64,000 nt of DNA from Oryzisolibacter sp. LB2S (lineage in GTDB: Bacteria > Pseudomonadota > Gammaproteobacteria > Burkholderiales > Burkholderiaceae_C). A program made the position numbers and the translations under genes. The notes beneath the pieces were generated by a model that made no database searches, was not told the DNA's origin, and worked only from the letters and a program-made list of their open reading frames with translations. Below are positions 51,976 through 61,157 of this stretch, piece by piece. The DNA lies in NCBI RefSeq assembly GCF_040732315.1, contig NZ_CP160388.1:2198494-2262493 (forward strand), given 5' to 3'. Within the stretch, counting starts at the first letter, position 1; every line of letters starts with the position of its first letter.

Positions 51976-53666
51976 TCGCCCTCATCCTCGATGAGCAGCC
52001 CGGACACCTGCTCCGCGCCCACGGCACCCGCGCCCGCCTCGGGCGCGGGCAGTTCCTGCACGCCGCGCAGCCGGCGCTGGATGGCGCGCGTGCGCACGTC
52101 CACCTGCTCGAACTTCTTGGCCGCCGCGTCGATGGAGCGGCGCGTGGCCTCGACCACGTCGCCGAACTTGGCGAACTCGGTCTTCACCTGGCCGAGCACA
52201 CCCCAGACCTCGGAGGAGCGCTTCTCGATGGCCAGGGTCTTGAAGCCCATCTGCAGGCTGCTGAGCATGGCCGCGAGGTTGGCCGGGCCGGTGATCATCA
52301 CGCGGCAGTCGTTCTGCACCGCCTCCACCAGGCCGGGACGGCGCATGACCTCGGCGAACAGGCCCTCGGTGGGCAGGTAGAGCACGGCGAAGTCCGTGGT
52401 GTAGGGTGGCGCGACGTACTTGCCGAAGATCTTTTTCGCCTCCAGCTTGATCGAAGCCTCGAAGGCGTTGCCGGCAGCGGCGATCGCCGCCTTGTCGGCC
52501 TGCTCCTGGGCATCGACCAGGCGCTGGTAATGCTCGACCGGGTACTTGGAGTCGATCGGCAGCCACACGGGCTGCTCCTCGCTCTTGCCCGGCAGGCGGA
52601 TGGCGAACTCGACCAGCTCGTCGCTGCCGGGCTGGGTCTTGACGTTCTTCTCGTACTGCGCGGGCGTGAGCACGTTGTCGATGATGGCGCCGAGCTGCAT
52701 CTCGCCCCAGGTGCCGCGCGTCTTCACGTTGGTCATGACGCGCTTCAAGTCCCCCACGCTGCCGGCCAGGGTTTGCATCTCGCCCAGGCCCTTGTGCACC
52801 TGCTCCAGGCGCTCGCTGACGAGCTTGAAGGACTCGCCCAGGCGCTGCTCCAGCGTGGCGTGCAGTTTCTCGTCCACGGTGCGGCGCATCTCCTCGAGCT
52901 TGGCCGCGTTGTCGCCCTGGATCGCCGCCAGGCGCTCGTTGAGCGTGCCGCGCAGCGCCTCGGCGTTGTGCTGGCTGCTGGCCACCAGGCCCGTGAGCTG
53001 CTGCGACACCGCCTCCTGCAGGCCCGAGAACTGGCTGCGCAGCTGCTGCGTGTTGCCGGCGAGCTGGTCCTTGAGCGCGCCCGACATGGCGGCGAGCTGC
53101 CCCAGCACATCGCCCTTGAGCGAATCGAGCGTGCCGCGCGTGGCCTGGGTCAGCGCCTCGAAGCGCTCCTGGATGCGCTGGCCAAACTGCTGCGTGCTCT
53201 CGGCCAGGGCCTCGCGCGTGCGCAGGCTGTCGGCCGTGAGCAGCTGCGCGGTCTGCGTGAGCTCGGCGCGAAAGGCCGCGAGCGCCTGCGTCTGCTCGCC
53301 CCTTGCCCCGCTGGCGTCGGCGCGCGCCTGCGCCAGCTCCTGCTCCAGGCGCGCATGCAGCGCGCCGAACGCGGCCTGCAGCTCGGTGCGGCTGGTGCGC
53401 GACTCCTGCGCGGCCTGGGCCAGGCGTTCATCGATCAGGGCCTGCGTGCCCTGCGTGAAGGCGCGCAGCTGCTGCCCCATGGCATCGAGCGCGCCCTCGT
53501 TCTTGGCCACGGCCAGCTGCGTGGCCTGTACGGCGGATTCGAGCGCCTGCAGGCGCGCCGGCCACTCGGGCGGCAGATCCACACGCGGGCGGCGCAGCAG
53601 CAGCACGCACAGCAACAGCACGACGAGCGCCAGCAGGGCCAGCGCAACCATCATTTCCAGGGTCAT
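51972..53666 (-). CDS. rmuC: DNA recombination protein RmuC
   Basis: 564 residues. One N-terminal membrane span (MVALALLALVVLLLCVLLLR), a long coiled-coil region (about 40-300, many Gln/Ala/Leu/Glu), and the C-terminal RmuC nuclease-like domain ('NVKTRGTWGEMQLGAIIDNV', 'PIDSKYPVEHYQRLVDAQEQ', 'YTTDFAVLYLPTEGLFAEVM'), belonging to the PD-(D/E)XK-related group. RmuC limits inversions at short inverted repeats, of some interest given the many palindromes here. A dispersed repeat follows upstream of its start. Confidence 0.94.
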   Translation of the reverse strand: MTLEMMVALALLALVVLLLCVLLLRRPRVDLPPEWPARLQALESAVQATQLAVAKNEGALDAMGQQLRAFTQGTQALIDERLAQAAQESRTSRTELQAAFGALHARLEQELAQARADASGARGEQTQALAAFRAELTQTAQLLTADSLRTREALAESTQQFGQRIQERFEALTQATRGTLDSLKGDVLGQLAAMSGALKDQLAGNTQQLRSQFSGLQEAVSQQLTGLVASSQHNAEALRGTLNERLAAIQGDNAAKLEEMRRTVDEKLHATLEQRLGESFKLVSERLEQVHKGLGEMQTLAGSVGDLKRVMTNVKTRGTWGEMQLGAIIDNVLTPAQYEKNVKTQPGSDELVEFAIRLPGKSEEQPVWLPIDSKYPVEHYQRLVDAQEQADKAAIAAAGNAFEASIKLEAKKIFGKYVAPPYTTDFAVLYLPTEGLFAEVMRRPGLVEAVQNDCRVMITGPANLAAMLSSLQMGFKTLAIEKRSSEVWGVLGQVKTEFAKFGDVVEATRRSIDAAAKKFEQVDVRTRAIQRRLRGVQELPAPEAGAGAVGAEQVSGLLIEDEGE

Positions 53667-53675
53667 TTGAAACTT

Positions 53676-53732
53676 CAGTTTTGATAGCTGTCAGCGCCCG
53701 TCCATGGGACGCTGGAGCCGATTTTTATCAAG
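53676..53732. repeat. Dispersed TAGC/GCGCTTG element, copy 9
   Basis: TTTTGATAGCTGTCAGCGCCCGtccatgggACGCTGGAGCCGATTTTTATCA, located between the rmuC start and the 3' end of the hydroxyacid reductase, whose stop falls in the element's tail (TCA at 53728). Confidence 0.72.
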
Positions 53733-54708
53733 ATTTTGCCGGACTGTTCACGGGCGTGAGCGCGCCGCGCCCGTCGAAGAAGGCGATGAGGTTGTCCGCC
53801 GCCAGCCGCGCCATGGCCAGGCGCGTGGGCACGGTGGCGCTGGCGATATGCGGCGTGAGCACGACGTTGGGGACTTCGAGCAGCGCCGGGTGCACGGTGG
53901 GCTCGCCCTCGAACACGTCCAGCCCCGCGGCGGCGATGCGCCGCTCCTTGAGCGCCTGGGCCAGCGCCGCGTCATCCACGATGCCGCCGCGCGCGATGTT
54001 GACCAGCGTGGCCGTGGGCTTCATGCGTGCGAGCTCGGCCGCGCCAATGGCGTGGTGCGACTCGGCCGTGTAGGGCAGCACCAGCACCAGGTGGTCGGCC
54101 TGGGCCAGCAGCTCGTCCTTGCTCACGTAGCGCGCCCTGCACTCCTGCTCCAGCGCGGGCGCGAGGCGCGAGCGGTTGTGGTAGATCACCCGCATGCCGA
54201 AGCCATGCGCGCCGCGCCTGGCAATGCCCTGGCCTATGCGCCCCATGCCCAGGATGGCCAGGGTGCTGCCATGCACCTCGGCGCCGGCAAACATGTCGTA
54301 GCGCCAGCTCTTCCACAGGCCGGCGCGCAGATAGTGCTCTGCCTCGGCCATGCGCCGCGCCGTGGCCATGACGAGGGCAAAGCCGAAGTCGGCCGTGGTT
54401 TCGGTGAGCACATCGGGCGTGTTCGTGCCCTGCACGCCCGCGGCCGTCATGGCGTCAACGTCGAAGTTGTTGTAGCCCACGGCCATGTTGGCCACGATCT
54501 TCAGGCGCGGGCAGGCCGCGAGCAGCGCGGCGTCCACGCGGTGGCTGCCGGTGGTGAAGGCGCCGTCCTTGTCGGCCAGGCGGCGCGCGAGCTCCTCCTG
54601 GCTCCACATCTCGTCGTCGGGGTTGGTCTCGACCTCGAAATGCTGCGACAGCAGGTCGATGATCTCGGGGAACACCTGGCGCGTCACCAGGATGCGGGGC
54701 TTGGACAT
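53728..54708 (-). CDS. D-2-hydroxyacid dehydrogenase (glyoxylate/hydroxypyruvate reductase type)
   Basis: 326 residues. NAD(P)-binding motif 'LAILGMGRIGQGIARRGAHG' (GxGxxG), 'NRSRLAPALEQECRARYVSK', catalytic Arg in 'LVNIARGGIVDDAALAQAL', Glu in 'DVFEGEPTVHPALLEVPNVV', His in 'LTPHIASATV'. The family covers glyoxylate, hydroxypyruvate and 2-ketogluconate reductases; NRSR after the second strand suggests NADPH preference. The substrate is not defined. It lies 19 bp downstream of the antiporter gene. Confidence 0.93.
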   Translation of the reverse strand: MSKPRILVTRQVFPEIIDLLSQHFEVETNPDDEMWSQEELARRLADKDGAFTTGSHRVDAALLAACPRLKIVANMAVGYNNFDVDAMTAAGVQGTNTPDVLTETTADFGFALVMATARRMAEAEHYLRAGLWKSWRYDMFAGAEVHGSTLAILGMGRIGQGIARRGAHGFGMRVIYHNRSRLAPALEQECRARYVSKDELLAQADHLVLVLPYTAESHHAIGAAELARMKPTATLVNIARGGIVDDAALAQALKERRIAAAGLDVFEGEPTVHPALLEVPNVVLTPHIASATVPTRLAMARLAADNLIAFFDGRGALTPVNSPAKS

Positions 54709-54726
54709 GGCGGTACTCCCGGGCTG

Positions 54727-56142
54727 TCAGCGCAGCCAGATGAAGGTCATGATGATGAACAGCGGCACGAGGATGCCGAACGACCAGAGCATGTAGCCGA
54801 AGAAGCTCGGCATCTTCACGCCGCGGTCCTCGGCAATGGCCTTGACCATGAGGTTGGGCGCATTGCCGATGTAGGTATTGGCGCCCATGAACACCGCGCC
54901 GGCCGAGATCGCCGCCAGCGTCGCCGCATGGGTGGTCATCAGCACCGCCGGGTCGCCGCCCGCGGTGTTGAAGAACACCAGATAGGTGGGCGCGTTGTCC
55001 AGGAACGAGCTGAGCAGGCCGCTGGCCCAGAAGTACATGGCCGGCTCGGGCGTGCCATCGGGCCGCGTGACGGCGGACACGATGGCGCCGAACGGCCCGT
55101 TCACACCGGCCTTGAGCATGGCGATGACCGGAATGATGGTCAGGAAGATGCCCGCGAACAGCTTGGCCACCTCCTGCATCGGGCCCCAGCCGAACTGGTT
55201 GTCCGCATGCACCTGGCGCGGCGTGAGCGCGAGCGAGGCCAGCGTCACTGCGATCAGGCCCAGGTCGCGCACCAGTCCGGGCAGGCCCACGGGGGTGCCG
55301 GCAATGTCCCATTGCCGCTCGGACTTCCAGACGCCGCTCATCAGCACCAGCGCCACCACGGCCAGCAGCAGCGCGAAGTTGATCTTGCCGTCAAAGCCCA
55401 GCGCCTGGGGCTGCGAGTCGGGCGTGGGATCGCGGCGCGACAGCTCCCCGGCCTGGCGGAAAAACCAGCTGTCGAGCACATAGAACAGCACGAGCAGCAC
55501 GCCCACGAGGAACAGCGTCTCGGGGAAGATGTGGCTCAGGGTCCAGAAGAAGTCCACGCCCTTGAGAAAGCCGAGGAAGAGCGGCGGATCGCCCAGCGGC
55601 GTGAGCGAGCCGCCCGCGTTGGAGACGATGAAGATGAAGAACACCACGACATGGGCCACGTGTTTGCGGTTGTCGTTGGCGCGAATCAAGGGGCGGATGA
55701 GCAGCATGGACGCGCCCGTCGTGCCCATGAAGCTGGCCAGCACCGCCCCCACGGCCAGGATGCCCACGTTGAGCGCGGGGCTGCCATGCAGGTTGCCGCG
55801 AATGTAGATGCCGCCGGCCACCGTGAACAGCGCCGTGAGCAGGATCACGAACGGGATGTATTCGGCCACCAGCGCATGCACAAAGCCCGCCGCCGCCGCG
55901 CCCGGCCCATACACAACGGCAAACGGCAGCAGAAAGGCCAGTGCCCAGGCCGCCGCCACCTTGCCGAAATGGTGGTGCCAGAACATCGGCGCCAGCAGCG
56001 GAAGCAGCGCGATCGACAGCAGAATGCCCGCGAACGGCACGCCCCAGAGTACCGAGAGCTGGCTGCCATCGATGTCCGCCGCAGCGGCCAGGGCCGGCAT
56101 CAGCCCGAGGGCGATGAAGGCGGGGGTACGAAAGGGCTTCAT
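54727..56142 (-). CDS. NhaD-type sodium:proton antiporter
   Basis: 471 residues, about 11-13 membrane spans after a signal-like start. Family features: 'SNAGGSLTPLGDPPLFLGFL', 'ASFMGTTGASMLLIRPLIRA', 'SAGAVFMGANTYIGNAPNLM' and 'FLDNAPTYLVFFNTAGGDPA' (Asp-Asn-Ala-Pro), typical of the NhaD/ArsB-type ion transporter superfamily. The start is the ATG at 56140-56142; an upstream in-frame ATG adds a non-homologous leader. Its role would be Na+/pH homeostasis. Confidence 0.9.
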   Translation of the reverse strand: MKPFRTPAFIALGLMPALAAAADIDGSQLSVLWGVPFAGILLSIALLPLLAPMFWHHHFGKVAAAWALAFLLPFAVVYGPGAAAAGFVHALVAEYIPFVILLTALFTVAGGIYIRGNLHGSPALNVGILAVGAVLASFMGTTGASMLLIRPLIRANDNRKHVAHVVVFFIFIVSNAGGSLTPLGDPPLFLGFLKGVDFFWTLSHIFPETLFLVGVLLVLFYVLDSWFFRQAGELSRRDPTPDSQPQALGFDGKINFALLLAVVALVLMSGVWKSERQWDIAGTPVGLPGLVRDLGLIAVTLASLALTPRQVHADNQFGWGPMQEVAKLFAGIFLTIIPVIAMLKAGVNGPFGAIVSAVTRPDGTPEPAMYFWASGLLSSFLDNAPTYLVFFNTAGGDPAVLMTTHAATLAAISAGAVFMGANTYIGNAPNLMVKAIAEDRGVKMPSFFGYMLWSFGILVPLFIIMTFIWLR

Positions 56143-56211
56143 GAATGCGGTCACTCCTTGGCTTTTCTCTGGGTTCTTCTTCGGGCCGGCACCGGGCATC
56201 GGCGCCAGCCA

Positions 56212-57411
56212 TCAGGTGGGACTGGGAATGTCGAATACCTGGCGCAGATAGGCCAGGTATTTCTCGTCGTCGCACATGTTCTTGCCGGGCGCGTCCGAAA
56301 GCTTGGCCACGGGCTGGCCGTTGCAGCGCGTCATCTTGATGACGATCTGCAGCGGCTCGTAGCCCAGGTCGTTGGTCAGGTTCGTGCCGATGCCGAAGGC
56401 CAGCTGGCAGCGGCCATGAAAGCGCCGGTACAGCTCGATGATGCGCGGCACGGTGAGCGCGTCGCTGAAGATCAGCGTCTTGGTCAGCGGATCGACGCGC
56501 TTGTCGCGGTAATGCTGCAGCAGTCGCTCCCCCCAGGCGAACGGGTCGCCGCTGTCATGGCGCGCGCCGTCGAACAGCTTGCAGAAGTACAGGTCGAAGT
56601 CGCGCAGAAAGGCGTTCATGCCGTAGACGTCCGACAGCGCAATACCAAGGTCGCCGCGGTATTCCTTGGCCCACATCTCGAAGCCGAACACCTGGGTGTC
56701 GCGCAGCCGCGGCCCGAGCGACTGGCAGGCCTGCAGATACTCGTGCGCCATGGTGCCCAGCGGCGTGAGGCCCAGGTTCATCGCGTAGAGCACATTGCTG
56801 GTGCCCGCGAGCTGGCCCGCCCTGCCGTTGTGGCGATCGTCCGTGCCCAGGCGCGTGCACAGCTCGCGCAGCAGCTCCTCGTGCCAGGCACGCGAGAAGC
56901 GCCGACGCGTGCCGTAGTCAGCGATCTTCAGGCTCTCCAGTCCATCGCCCTGCAGCTGCGCGATCTTGGCGGCCAGACGCGCCCTGCCCTCGGCCAGGTT
57001 CGCCACCTTCTGCCGGTTGCGAAAGTAGACCTCGTTGACGATGGCCAGCACCGGGATCTCGAACAATATGGTGTGCAACCAGGGCCCGGTGATGGTGATG
57101 TCGATCTCGCCCGAGGGCAGCGCCGTCACGCGTATGTACTTCTCGTTGAGCCTGAACAGCCCGAGGAAGTCGACGAAATCACTCTTGATGAAGCGCAGCG
57201 AGCGCAGGTAGGCCAGCTCGGCCTCCCGGAACTGCAGCGTGCACAGCGCCCGGATCTCGCTGCGGATCTCGTCCACATAGGGTGCAAGCTGCACGCCCGG
57301 GTTGCGGCACTTGAAGCGGTACTCGACCTGCGCCCCCGGGAACTGGTGCAGCACGACCTGCATCATGGTGAACTTGTACAGGTCGGTGTCGAGCAGGCTG
57401 GTGATGATCAT
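56212..57411 (-). CDS. pncB: Nicotinate phosphoribosyltransferase
   Basis: 399 residues, standard PncB length. Makes nicotinate mononucleotide in NAD salvage. Motifs: '[20 protein letters not shown]' (N-terminus), '[20 protein letters not shown]' (region of the autophosphorylated His), '[20 protein letters not shown]' and '[19 protein letters not shown]'. The ATG at 57409 is chosen because it fits the family N-terminus; an upstream ATG adds Arg/Ala-rich residues unlike homologues. Confidence 0.95.
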   Translation of the reverse strand: MIITSLLDTDLYKFTMMQVVLHQFPGAQVEYRFKCRNPGVQLAPYVDEIRSEIRALCTLQFREAELAYLRSLRFIKSDFVDFLGLFRLNEKYIRVTALPSGEIDITITGPWLHTILFEIPVLAIVNEVYFRNRQKVANLAEGRARLAAKIAQLQGDGLESLKIADYGTRRRFSRAWHEELLRELCTRLGTDDRHNGRAGQLAGTSNVLYAMNLGLTPLGTMAHEYLQACQSLGPRLRDTQVFGFEMWAKEYRGDLGIALSDVYGMNAFLRDFDLYFCKLFDGARHDSGDPFAWGERLLQHYRDKRVDPLTKTLIFSDALTVPRIIELYRRFHGRCQLAFGIGTNLTNDLGYEPLQIVIKMTRCNGQPVAKLSDAPGKNMCDDEKYLAYLRQVFDIPSPT

Positions 57412-57530
57412 GGATGCGCGCGCCATGGCCGGCGCGGAGGATCGGCGACGGGCCATCGCCGGGGTCTGATGGGCAAATGTCTCGGTGGGGATTCTGGCTC
57501 AGCCGGCAATCCCCCAGTCGCCGCGTTGCC

Positions 57531-58025
57531 CTATGACGCAACGCACAGCGGCGCCAGCACCTCGCGCAGGCGCTGCGGCAGGGCGCATGGACGGCGATCC
57601 TCGCGCCCGACATAGACATGGACGAAATGACCGCAGGCCGCGCTCATCTCCTGCCCCTCGGCAAAGATGCCGACCTCGTAGCGCACGCTGCTGCCGCCCA
57701 GCCGCGCCACGCGCAGCCCGACATCGATGCGCTGCGGAAACGCCAGCGGCGCAAAGTAGTTGCACTGCGTCTCCACGACGAGCCCGATGGTTGCGCCGCC
57801 GTGGATGTCCAGCGCCCCCTGCTCAATCAGATAGGCGTTCACGGCCGTGTCGAACCAGCTGTAGTACACGACGTTGTTCACATGCCCATAGATGTCGTTG
57901 TCCATCCAGCGCGTCGAGAGCGTGCGGAACACGCGGTAGGCCTGCCTGGGCAATGGCGCGGGACGATGGCGCGGATCGGCTGCGGCCGAGGCCTGAGACT
58001 GAGGGGAATTGCTGTGGGCGCTCAT
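57531..58025 (-). CDS. Acyl-CoA thioesterase (hotdog, 4HBT/YbgC type)
   Basis: 164 residues; hotdog fold with '[20 protein letters not shown]' (the Asp and His/Asn of the 4HBT signature), '[16 protein letters not shown]' and '[15 protein letters not shown]' near the end. An N-terminal polar extension of about 30 residues precedes the core. Active residue Asp is in place, so acyl-CoA thioesterase activity is likely; the chain-length preference is not readable. Upstream lies the phasin promoter region. Confidence 0.88.
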   Translation of the reverse strand: MSAHSNSPQSQASAAADPRHRPAPLPRQAYRVFRTLSTRWMDNDIYGHVNNVVYYSWFDTAVNAYLIEQGALDIHGGATIGLVVETQCNYFAPLAFPQRIDVGLRVARLGGSSVRYEVGIFAEGQEMSAACGHFVHVYVGREDRRPCALPQRLREVLAPLCVAS

Positions 58026-58106
58026 GGGGCGGCCATTGTGCCAGCAGGCGCCAAGAGCATCGCGCCCCGATGCGCCAGTGCCTTTTTTGGGTGTCGGCCC
58101 TAAAAA

Positions 58107-58121
58107 TGTTGCAACGCAACA
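58107..58121. promoter_or_regulatory. Candidate PhaR operator 1
   Basis: TGTTGCaacGCAACA, a perfect palindrome of the TGC/GCA type bound by PhaR, the PHB-responsive repressor, lying just upstream of the -35 element of the phasin gene. Confidence 0.65.
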
Positions 58122-58129
58122 AAAAAGAC

Positions 58130-58157
58130 TTGCATATCGCGCAGACATCCCTAAAAT
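58130..58157 (+). promoter_or_regulatory. Phasin gene promoter
   Basis: TTGCAT (58130-58135) and TAAAAT (58152-58157) separated by 16 bp, sigma-70 type, with an expected transcription start near 58165, at the edge of the second PhaR-like box. Confidence 0.65.
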
Positions 58158-58165
58158 TCGCTCCA

Positions 58166-58180
58166 TGCTGCACTGCAACA
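58166..58180. promoter_or_regulatory. Candidate PhaR operator 2
   Basis: TGCTGCACTGCAACA, a TGC-CTGCA motif like known phasin-gene PhaR sites, positioned over the likely transcription start, so binding would block transcription. Confidence 0.7.
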
Positions 58181-58248
58181 TGACTCAGGAGTCAGTCAGA
58201 GCAGATCTCTTAACCCGCCCTTTCAGGGCATTCAACTGGAGTAATGAA

Positions 58249-58803
58249 ATGACGATGACCCCCGAGCAAATCCTGGCTTCCCACAAGGCTAACGTCGAGA
58301 CCCTGTTCGGTCTGGGCAACAAGGCCTTCGAAGGCGTGGAAAAGTTCGTTCAACTGAACGTTGCCGCCTCGCGCGCCGCCCTGACCGAGGCCGCCACCCA
58401 CGCCCAGGCCGTGCTGTCCGTCAAGGACGCACAAGAGCTGCTGGCCCTGCAAGCCGGTCTGTTCCAGCCCATGGTCGAGAAGGCCGCCGCCTACAGCCGT
58501 CATGTGTACGAGATCGCCTCGGGCACCGGCGCCGAGTTCAGCAAGGCCTTCGAAGCCCAGGCCGCCGAAGCACAGCGCAACTTCAGCAATCTGGTGGACA
58601 CCGCCGCCAAGAGCGCTCCTGCCGGTTCCGAAACCACGGTCGCCGTCTTCAAGAGCGCCGTCTCCGCCGCCAACAACGCTTTCGAGTCCGTGCAAAAGGC
58701 CGTGAAGCAAGCCAGCGACGTGGCTGAAGCCAACTTCAACGCCGTCACCAGCTCGGCCACCAACGCCGCCAAGACCGTGGACGTTGCCGCCCGCAAGCGT
58801 TGA
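58249..58803 (+). CDS. Phasin (polyhydroxyalkanoate granule-associated protein)
   Basis: 184 residues, almost all helical and Ala-rich without Cys or Trp; '[20 protein letters not shown]', '[20 protein letters not shown]' and '[20 protein letters not shown]' are the phasin_2 (PhaP) pattern. It coats PHB granules and controls their size. It has SD CTGGAGTA, a sigma-70-like promoter and two PhaR-like boxes, consistent with strong PHB-dependent expression. Codon use is strongly biased, as expected for an abundant protein. Confidence 0.94.
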   Translation: MTMTPEQILASHKANVETLFGLGNKAFEGVEKFVQLNVAASRAALTEAATHAQAVLSVKDAQELLALQAGLFQPMVEKAAAYSRHVYEIASGTGAEFSKAFEAQAAEAQRNFSNLVDTAAKSAPAGSETTVAVFKSAVSAANNAFESVQKAVKQASDVAEANFNAVTSSATNAAKTVDVAARKR

Positions 58804-58817
58804 TAAGGGTTTTCACC

Positions 58818-58942
58818 TATAATTGATCCATCGGACTTGTCGTCACTGATGGCAAGTCCCACCAGTTGTCTCCTTGGATCCCTCCGAAACTCCGCGTTTC
58901 ATGGATCCCTTAGGGCCCAGTCGCAGACTGGGCCTTTTTTTT
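58818..58942 (+). ncRNA. Candidate small RNA between phasin gene and fbpA-like gene
   Basis: A consensus TATAAT lies at 58818-58823 but the -35 is poor. Downstream are a GGACTTG...CAAGTCC stem (58833-58857), a second pairing between GGATCCC, GAAAC/GTTTC and GGATCCC, a CU-rich single-stranded patch (TCTCCTTGG), and an ideal terminator. The 110-125-nt span has no reading frame. It could be an independent sRNA or a processed 3' UTR fragment of the phasin mRNA; simple 3' UTR is the null. Confidence 0.4.
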
Positions 58943-58943
58943 G
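58912..58943 (+). terminator. Strong Rho-independent terminator
   Basis: AGGGCCCAGTCgcaGACTGGGCCTTTTTTTT: 10-bp stem, 3-nt loop, eight or nine Ts. Confidence 0.95.
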
Positions 58944-58980
58944 CGTCCGCAGGATTCCCCTTGCGCCGCGCCGCACATTT

Positions 58981-58999
58981 AAGAACGATTCTCGTTTGC
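58981..58999. promoter_or_regulatory. Candidate Fur box upstream of the Fe(III)-binding protein gene
   Basis: Reverse strand GCAAACGAGAATCGTTCTT fits the betaproteobacterial Fur pattern (AAnGAGAATnnTTCTn). It lies 44 bp before the ATG, overlapping the expected -35, with a TATCAT -10-like hexamer at 59002-59008. Confidence 0.65.
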
Positions 59000-59043
59000 C
59001 TTATCATCGCCCTGTCGCCTACTTCGAGAAAGATTCGACCCTC

Positions 59044-60093
59044 ATGTCCAAAACCGTGAAATCCCTGCTGGCCATCGGCATCCTGGCAGCCGCAGGCATT
59101 GCCAGCGCACAGGAGCAAGTCATCAACCTGTATTCGGCACGCCACTACCCCACGGACGAGGCCCTGTACAGCGGCTTCACCAAGGCCACGGGCATCAAGG
59201 TCCAGCGCGTGGACTCCGACGACGCCGGCATCATGGCGCGTCTGAAGGCCGAAGGTTCTGCATCGCCGGCCGACGTGATCCTGCTCGTCGATGCCGCACG
59301 CCTGTATCGCGGCGAGGTCGATGGCCTGTTCCTGCCGGTGCGCTCCAAGGTGCTCGAGGACGCGATCCCGGCCAACCTGCGCGCCACGCCCACGGCCGAT
59401 GGCGGCATTTCGTGGTTCGGCCTGTCCACCCGGGCCCGCGTCATCGTCTACAACAAGGCCCGCGTCAACCGCGAGGACGTGGACACCTACGAGGAACTGG
59501 GCGCCCCCAAGAACAAGGAGAAGCTCTGCATCCGCTCCGGCTCGCACCCCTACAACCTGAGCCTGTTCGGCGCCGTCATGGAGCACATGGGCGAGCAGAA
59601 GACCGAGCAATGGCTCAAGGGCATGGTCGACAACATGGCCCGCTGGCCCAAGGGCGGTGACACCGATCAGATCAAGGCCGTGGCGGCCGGTGAATGCGAC
59701 ATCGCGGTCAGCAACAGCTACTACCTGGCGCGCCTGATGCGCTCGGACAAGCCCGCCGACAAGGCCGTCGTGGAAAAGGTCGGTGTGGTCTTCCCCAACC
59801 AACAGTCCTGGGGCACGCACCTGAACATCGCCGGCGGCGCCGTGGCACGCCACACCAAGCATGAGGCCAACGCCATCAAGTTCCTGGAATACCTGGCCAG
59901 CCCCGAGGCACAGAACTACTTTGCCAACGCCAACAATGAGTGGCCCGCGGCCAAGGGCGTCGTGCTCGAGAACCCGGCCCTCACGGCCATGACCGGCGGC
60001 AAGCCGTTCAAGAGCGAGACCATTCCCATCGGCGCCGTGGGCGCCAACTCCACCAAGGTGCAGCAGATGCTCGACCGCGTCGGCTTCCGCTGA
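59044..60093 (+). CDS. Fe(III) ABC-transporter periplasmic binding protein (FbpA/FutA type)
   Basis: 349 residues with a signal peptide ([21 protein letters not shown]). Type 2 periplasmic-binding fold: '[20 protein letters not shown]', '[20 protein letters not shown]', '[20 protein letters not shown]', and tyrosines in '[16 protein letters not shown]' at the position of the iron-coordinating Tyr pair of FbpA/FutA1. The permease and ATPase are not adjacent, so they are encoded elsewhere. A Fur-like box precedes the gene. A terminator follows. Confidence 0.93.
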   Translation: MSKTVKSLLAIGILAAAGIASAQEQVINLYSARHYPTDEALYSGFTKATGIKVQRVDSDDAGIMARLKAEGSASPADVILLVDAARLYRGEVDGLFLPVRSKVLEDAIPANLRATPTADGGISWFGLSTRARVIVYNKARVNREDVDTYEELGAPKNKEKLCIRSGSHPYNLSLFGAVMEHMGEQKTEQWLKGMVDNMARWPKGGDTDQIKAVAAGECDIAVSNSYYLARLMRSDKPADKAVVEKVGVVFPNQQSWGTHLNIAGGAVARHTKHEANAIKFLEYLASPEAQNYFANANNEWPAAKGVVLENPALTAMTGGKPFKSETIPIGAVGANSTKVQQMLDRVGFR

Positions 60094-60116
60094 TCCGGCG
60101 GCCCTCCCCCTTGCAC

Positions 60117-60143
60117 AACCCGGCCCCGGCCGGGTTTTCTTTT
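60117..60143 (+). terminator. Rho-independent terminator after the Fe(III)-binding protein gene
   Basis: AACCCGGCCccGGCCGGGTTTTCTTTT: 9-bp stem, 2-nt loop, T-rich tail. Confidence 0.88.
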
Positions 60144-60171
60144 GCGCGACGCGACCCATCGCCGCCATAAT

Positions 60172-60191
60172 TGACGTTTACGTCAACGTTA
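60172..60191. promoter_or_regulatory. LiuR-like operator upstream of the SDR gene
   Basis: TTTACGTCAACGTTA (60177-60191) fits the MerR-type LiuR pattern TTTACGTnAACGTnAA; the overlapping TTGACGTTTACGTCAA is a palindrome. LiuR represses branched-chain amino acid degradation genes in proteobacteria, matching the SDR downstream. Confidence 0.6.
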
Positions 60192-60208
60192 CCCACAGGA
60201 GACAGCGA

Positions 60209-60967
60209 ATGGAGATCAAGGGCAAGGTATTCATCGTCACGGGCGGCGCCTCGGGCCTGGGCGAAGGCACGGCGCGCATGCTGGCCGCAGCAGGCGGCAA
60301 GGTCGTGATCGCCGACATGCAGGCCGACAAGGGCGAGACACTGGCCAGGGAGATCGGCGGCGCCTTCGTGCGCTGCGACGTGAGCAGCGAGGCCGACGGC
60401 CAGGCCGTCGTCGCCCAGGCCCTGTCCATGGGCAAGCTCATGGGCCTCGTCAACTGCGCCGGCATCGCCCCCGCGGAGAAGACCGTGGGCAAAAGCGGCG
60501 CCCATGCGCTGGCCAGCTTCAGCAAGACGATTGCCGTGAACCTCGTGGGCACGTTCAACATGATCCGCCTCGCGGCCGAGGCCATGAGCCGCAACGAGCC
60601 CGAGGCCACGGGCGAGCGCGGCGTGCTCATCTCCACGGCCAGCGTGGCCGCATACGATGGGCAGATCGGTCAGGCCGCCTATTCGGCATCGAAGGGTGGC
60701 GTGGTTGGCATGACTCTGCCGATTGCGCGCGACCTGGCCAAGAGCGGCATCCGCAACATGACCATCGCCCCGGGCATCTTCGGCACCCCTATGCTGTTCG
60801 GCATGCCCCAGGAGGTGCAGGACGCGCTGGCCGCCAGCGTCCCCTTCCCCAGCCGCCTGGGCCGCCCCGAGGACTATGCCCGGCTGGTGCGCCACATCTT
60901 CGAGAACGACATGCTCAACGGCGAGGTGATCCGCCTCGACGGCGCCATCCGCATGGCACCGAAGTGA
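60209..60967 (+). CDS. SDR dehydrogenase, HSD10-like (3-hydroxyacyl-CoA dehydrogenase type II)
   Basis: 252 residues. Motifs: '[20 protein letters not shown]' (cofactor), '[16 protein letters not shown]', '[20 protein letters not shown]' then '[16 protein letters not shown]' (Ser and Tyr-x3-Lys), and '[13 protein letters not shown]' at the C-terminus, a closely HSD10/HSD17B10-like ending. HSD10 oxidises 2-methyl-3-hydroxybutyryl-CoA (isoleucine) and short 3-hydroxyacyl-CoA. The LiuR-like box supports a branched-chain amino acid role. SD AGGAGACAG is present. Confidence 0.92.
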   Translation: MEIKGKVFIVTGGASGLGEGTARMLAAAGGKVVIADMQADKGETLAREIGGAFVRCDVSSEADGQAVVAQALSMGKLMGLVNCAGIAPAEKTVGKSGAHALASFSKTIAVNLVGTFNMIRLAAEAMSRNEPEATGERGVLISTASVAAYDGQIGQAAYSASKGGVVGMTLPIARDLAKSGIRNMTIAPGIFGTPMLFGMPQEVQDALAASVPFPSRLGRPEDYARLVRHIFENDMLNGEVIRLDGAIRMAPK

Positions 60968-61157
60968 CGCACGAGCAATAGCCACAAGCGCGGTAATCCC
61001 CCCCACAAATCCAGCGTGCTGAGAAGTAGAGACTCTTCGCGCCGGAGGCGCTCGCAAAAAAGTGGTGAAGCCATCTCAGGGAGAGGTAATGCGTGCAAAG
61101 GTGGGGAAGCCCTTGCGTTGCTGGAAATCTGGGGGCAAGCGCAGGGACAGGATCCGT

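Noticed and set aside
53704..57615. A very long open frame (about 1300 codons) on the plus strand
   Set aside because: It is antisense to rmuC-adjacent reductase, antiporter and pncB genes, all with intact family motifs; GC-rich codon bias keeps the opposite frame open. No motif of its own.
58800..58823. Complete sigma-70 promoter for the candidate sRNA
   Set aside because: TATAAT is perfect, but TTGATA at 58800 has only a 12-bp spacer and no better -35 is present, so an independent promoter is unproven.
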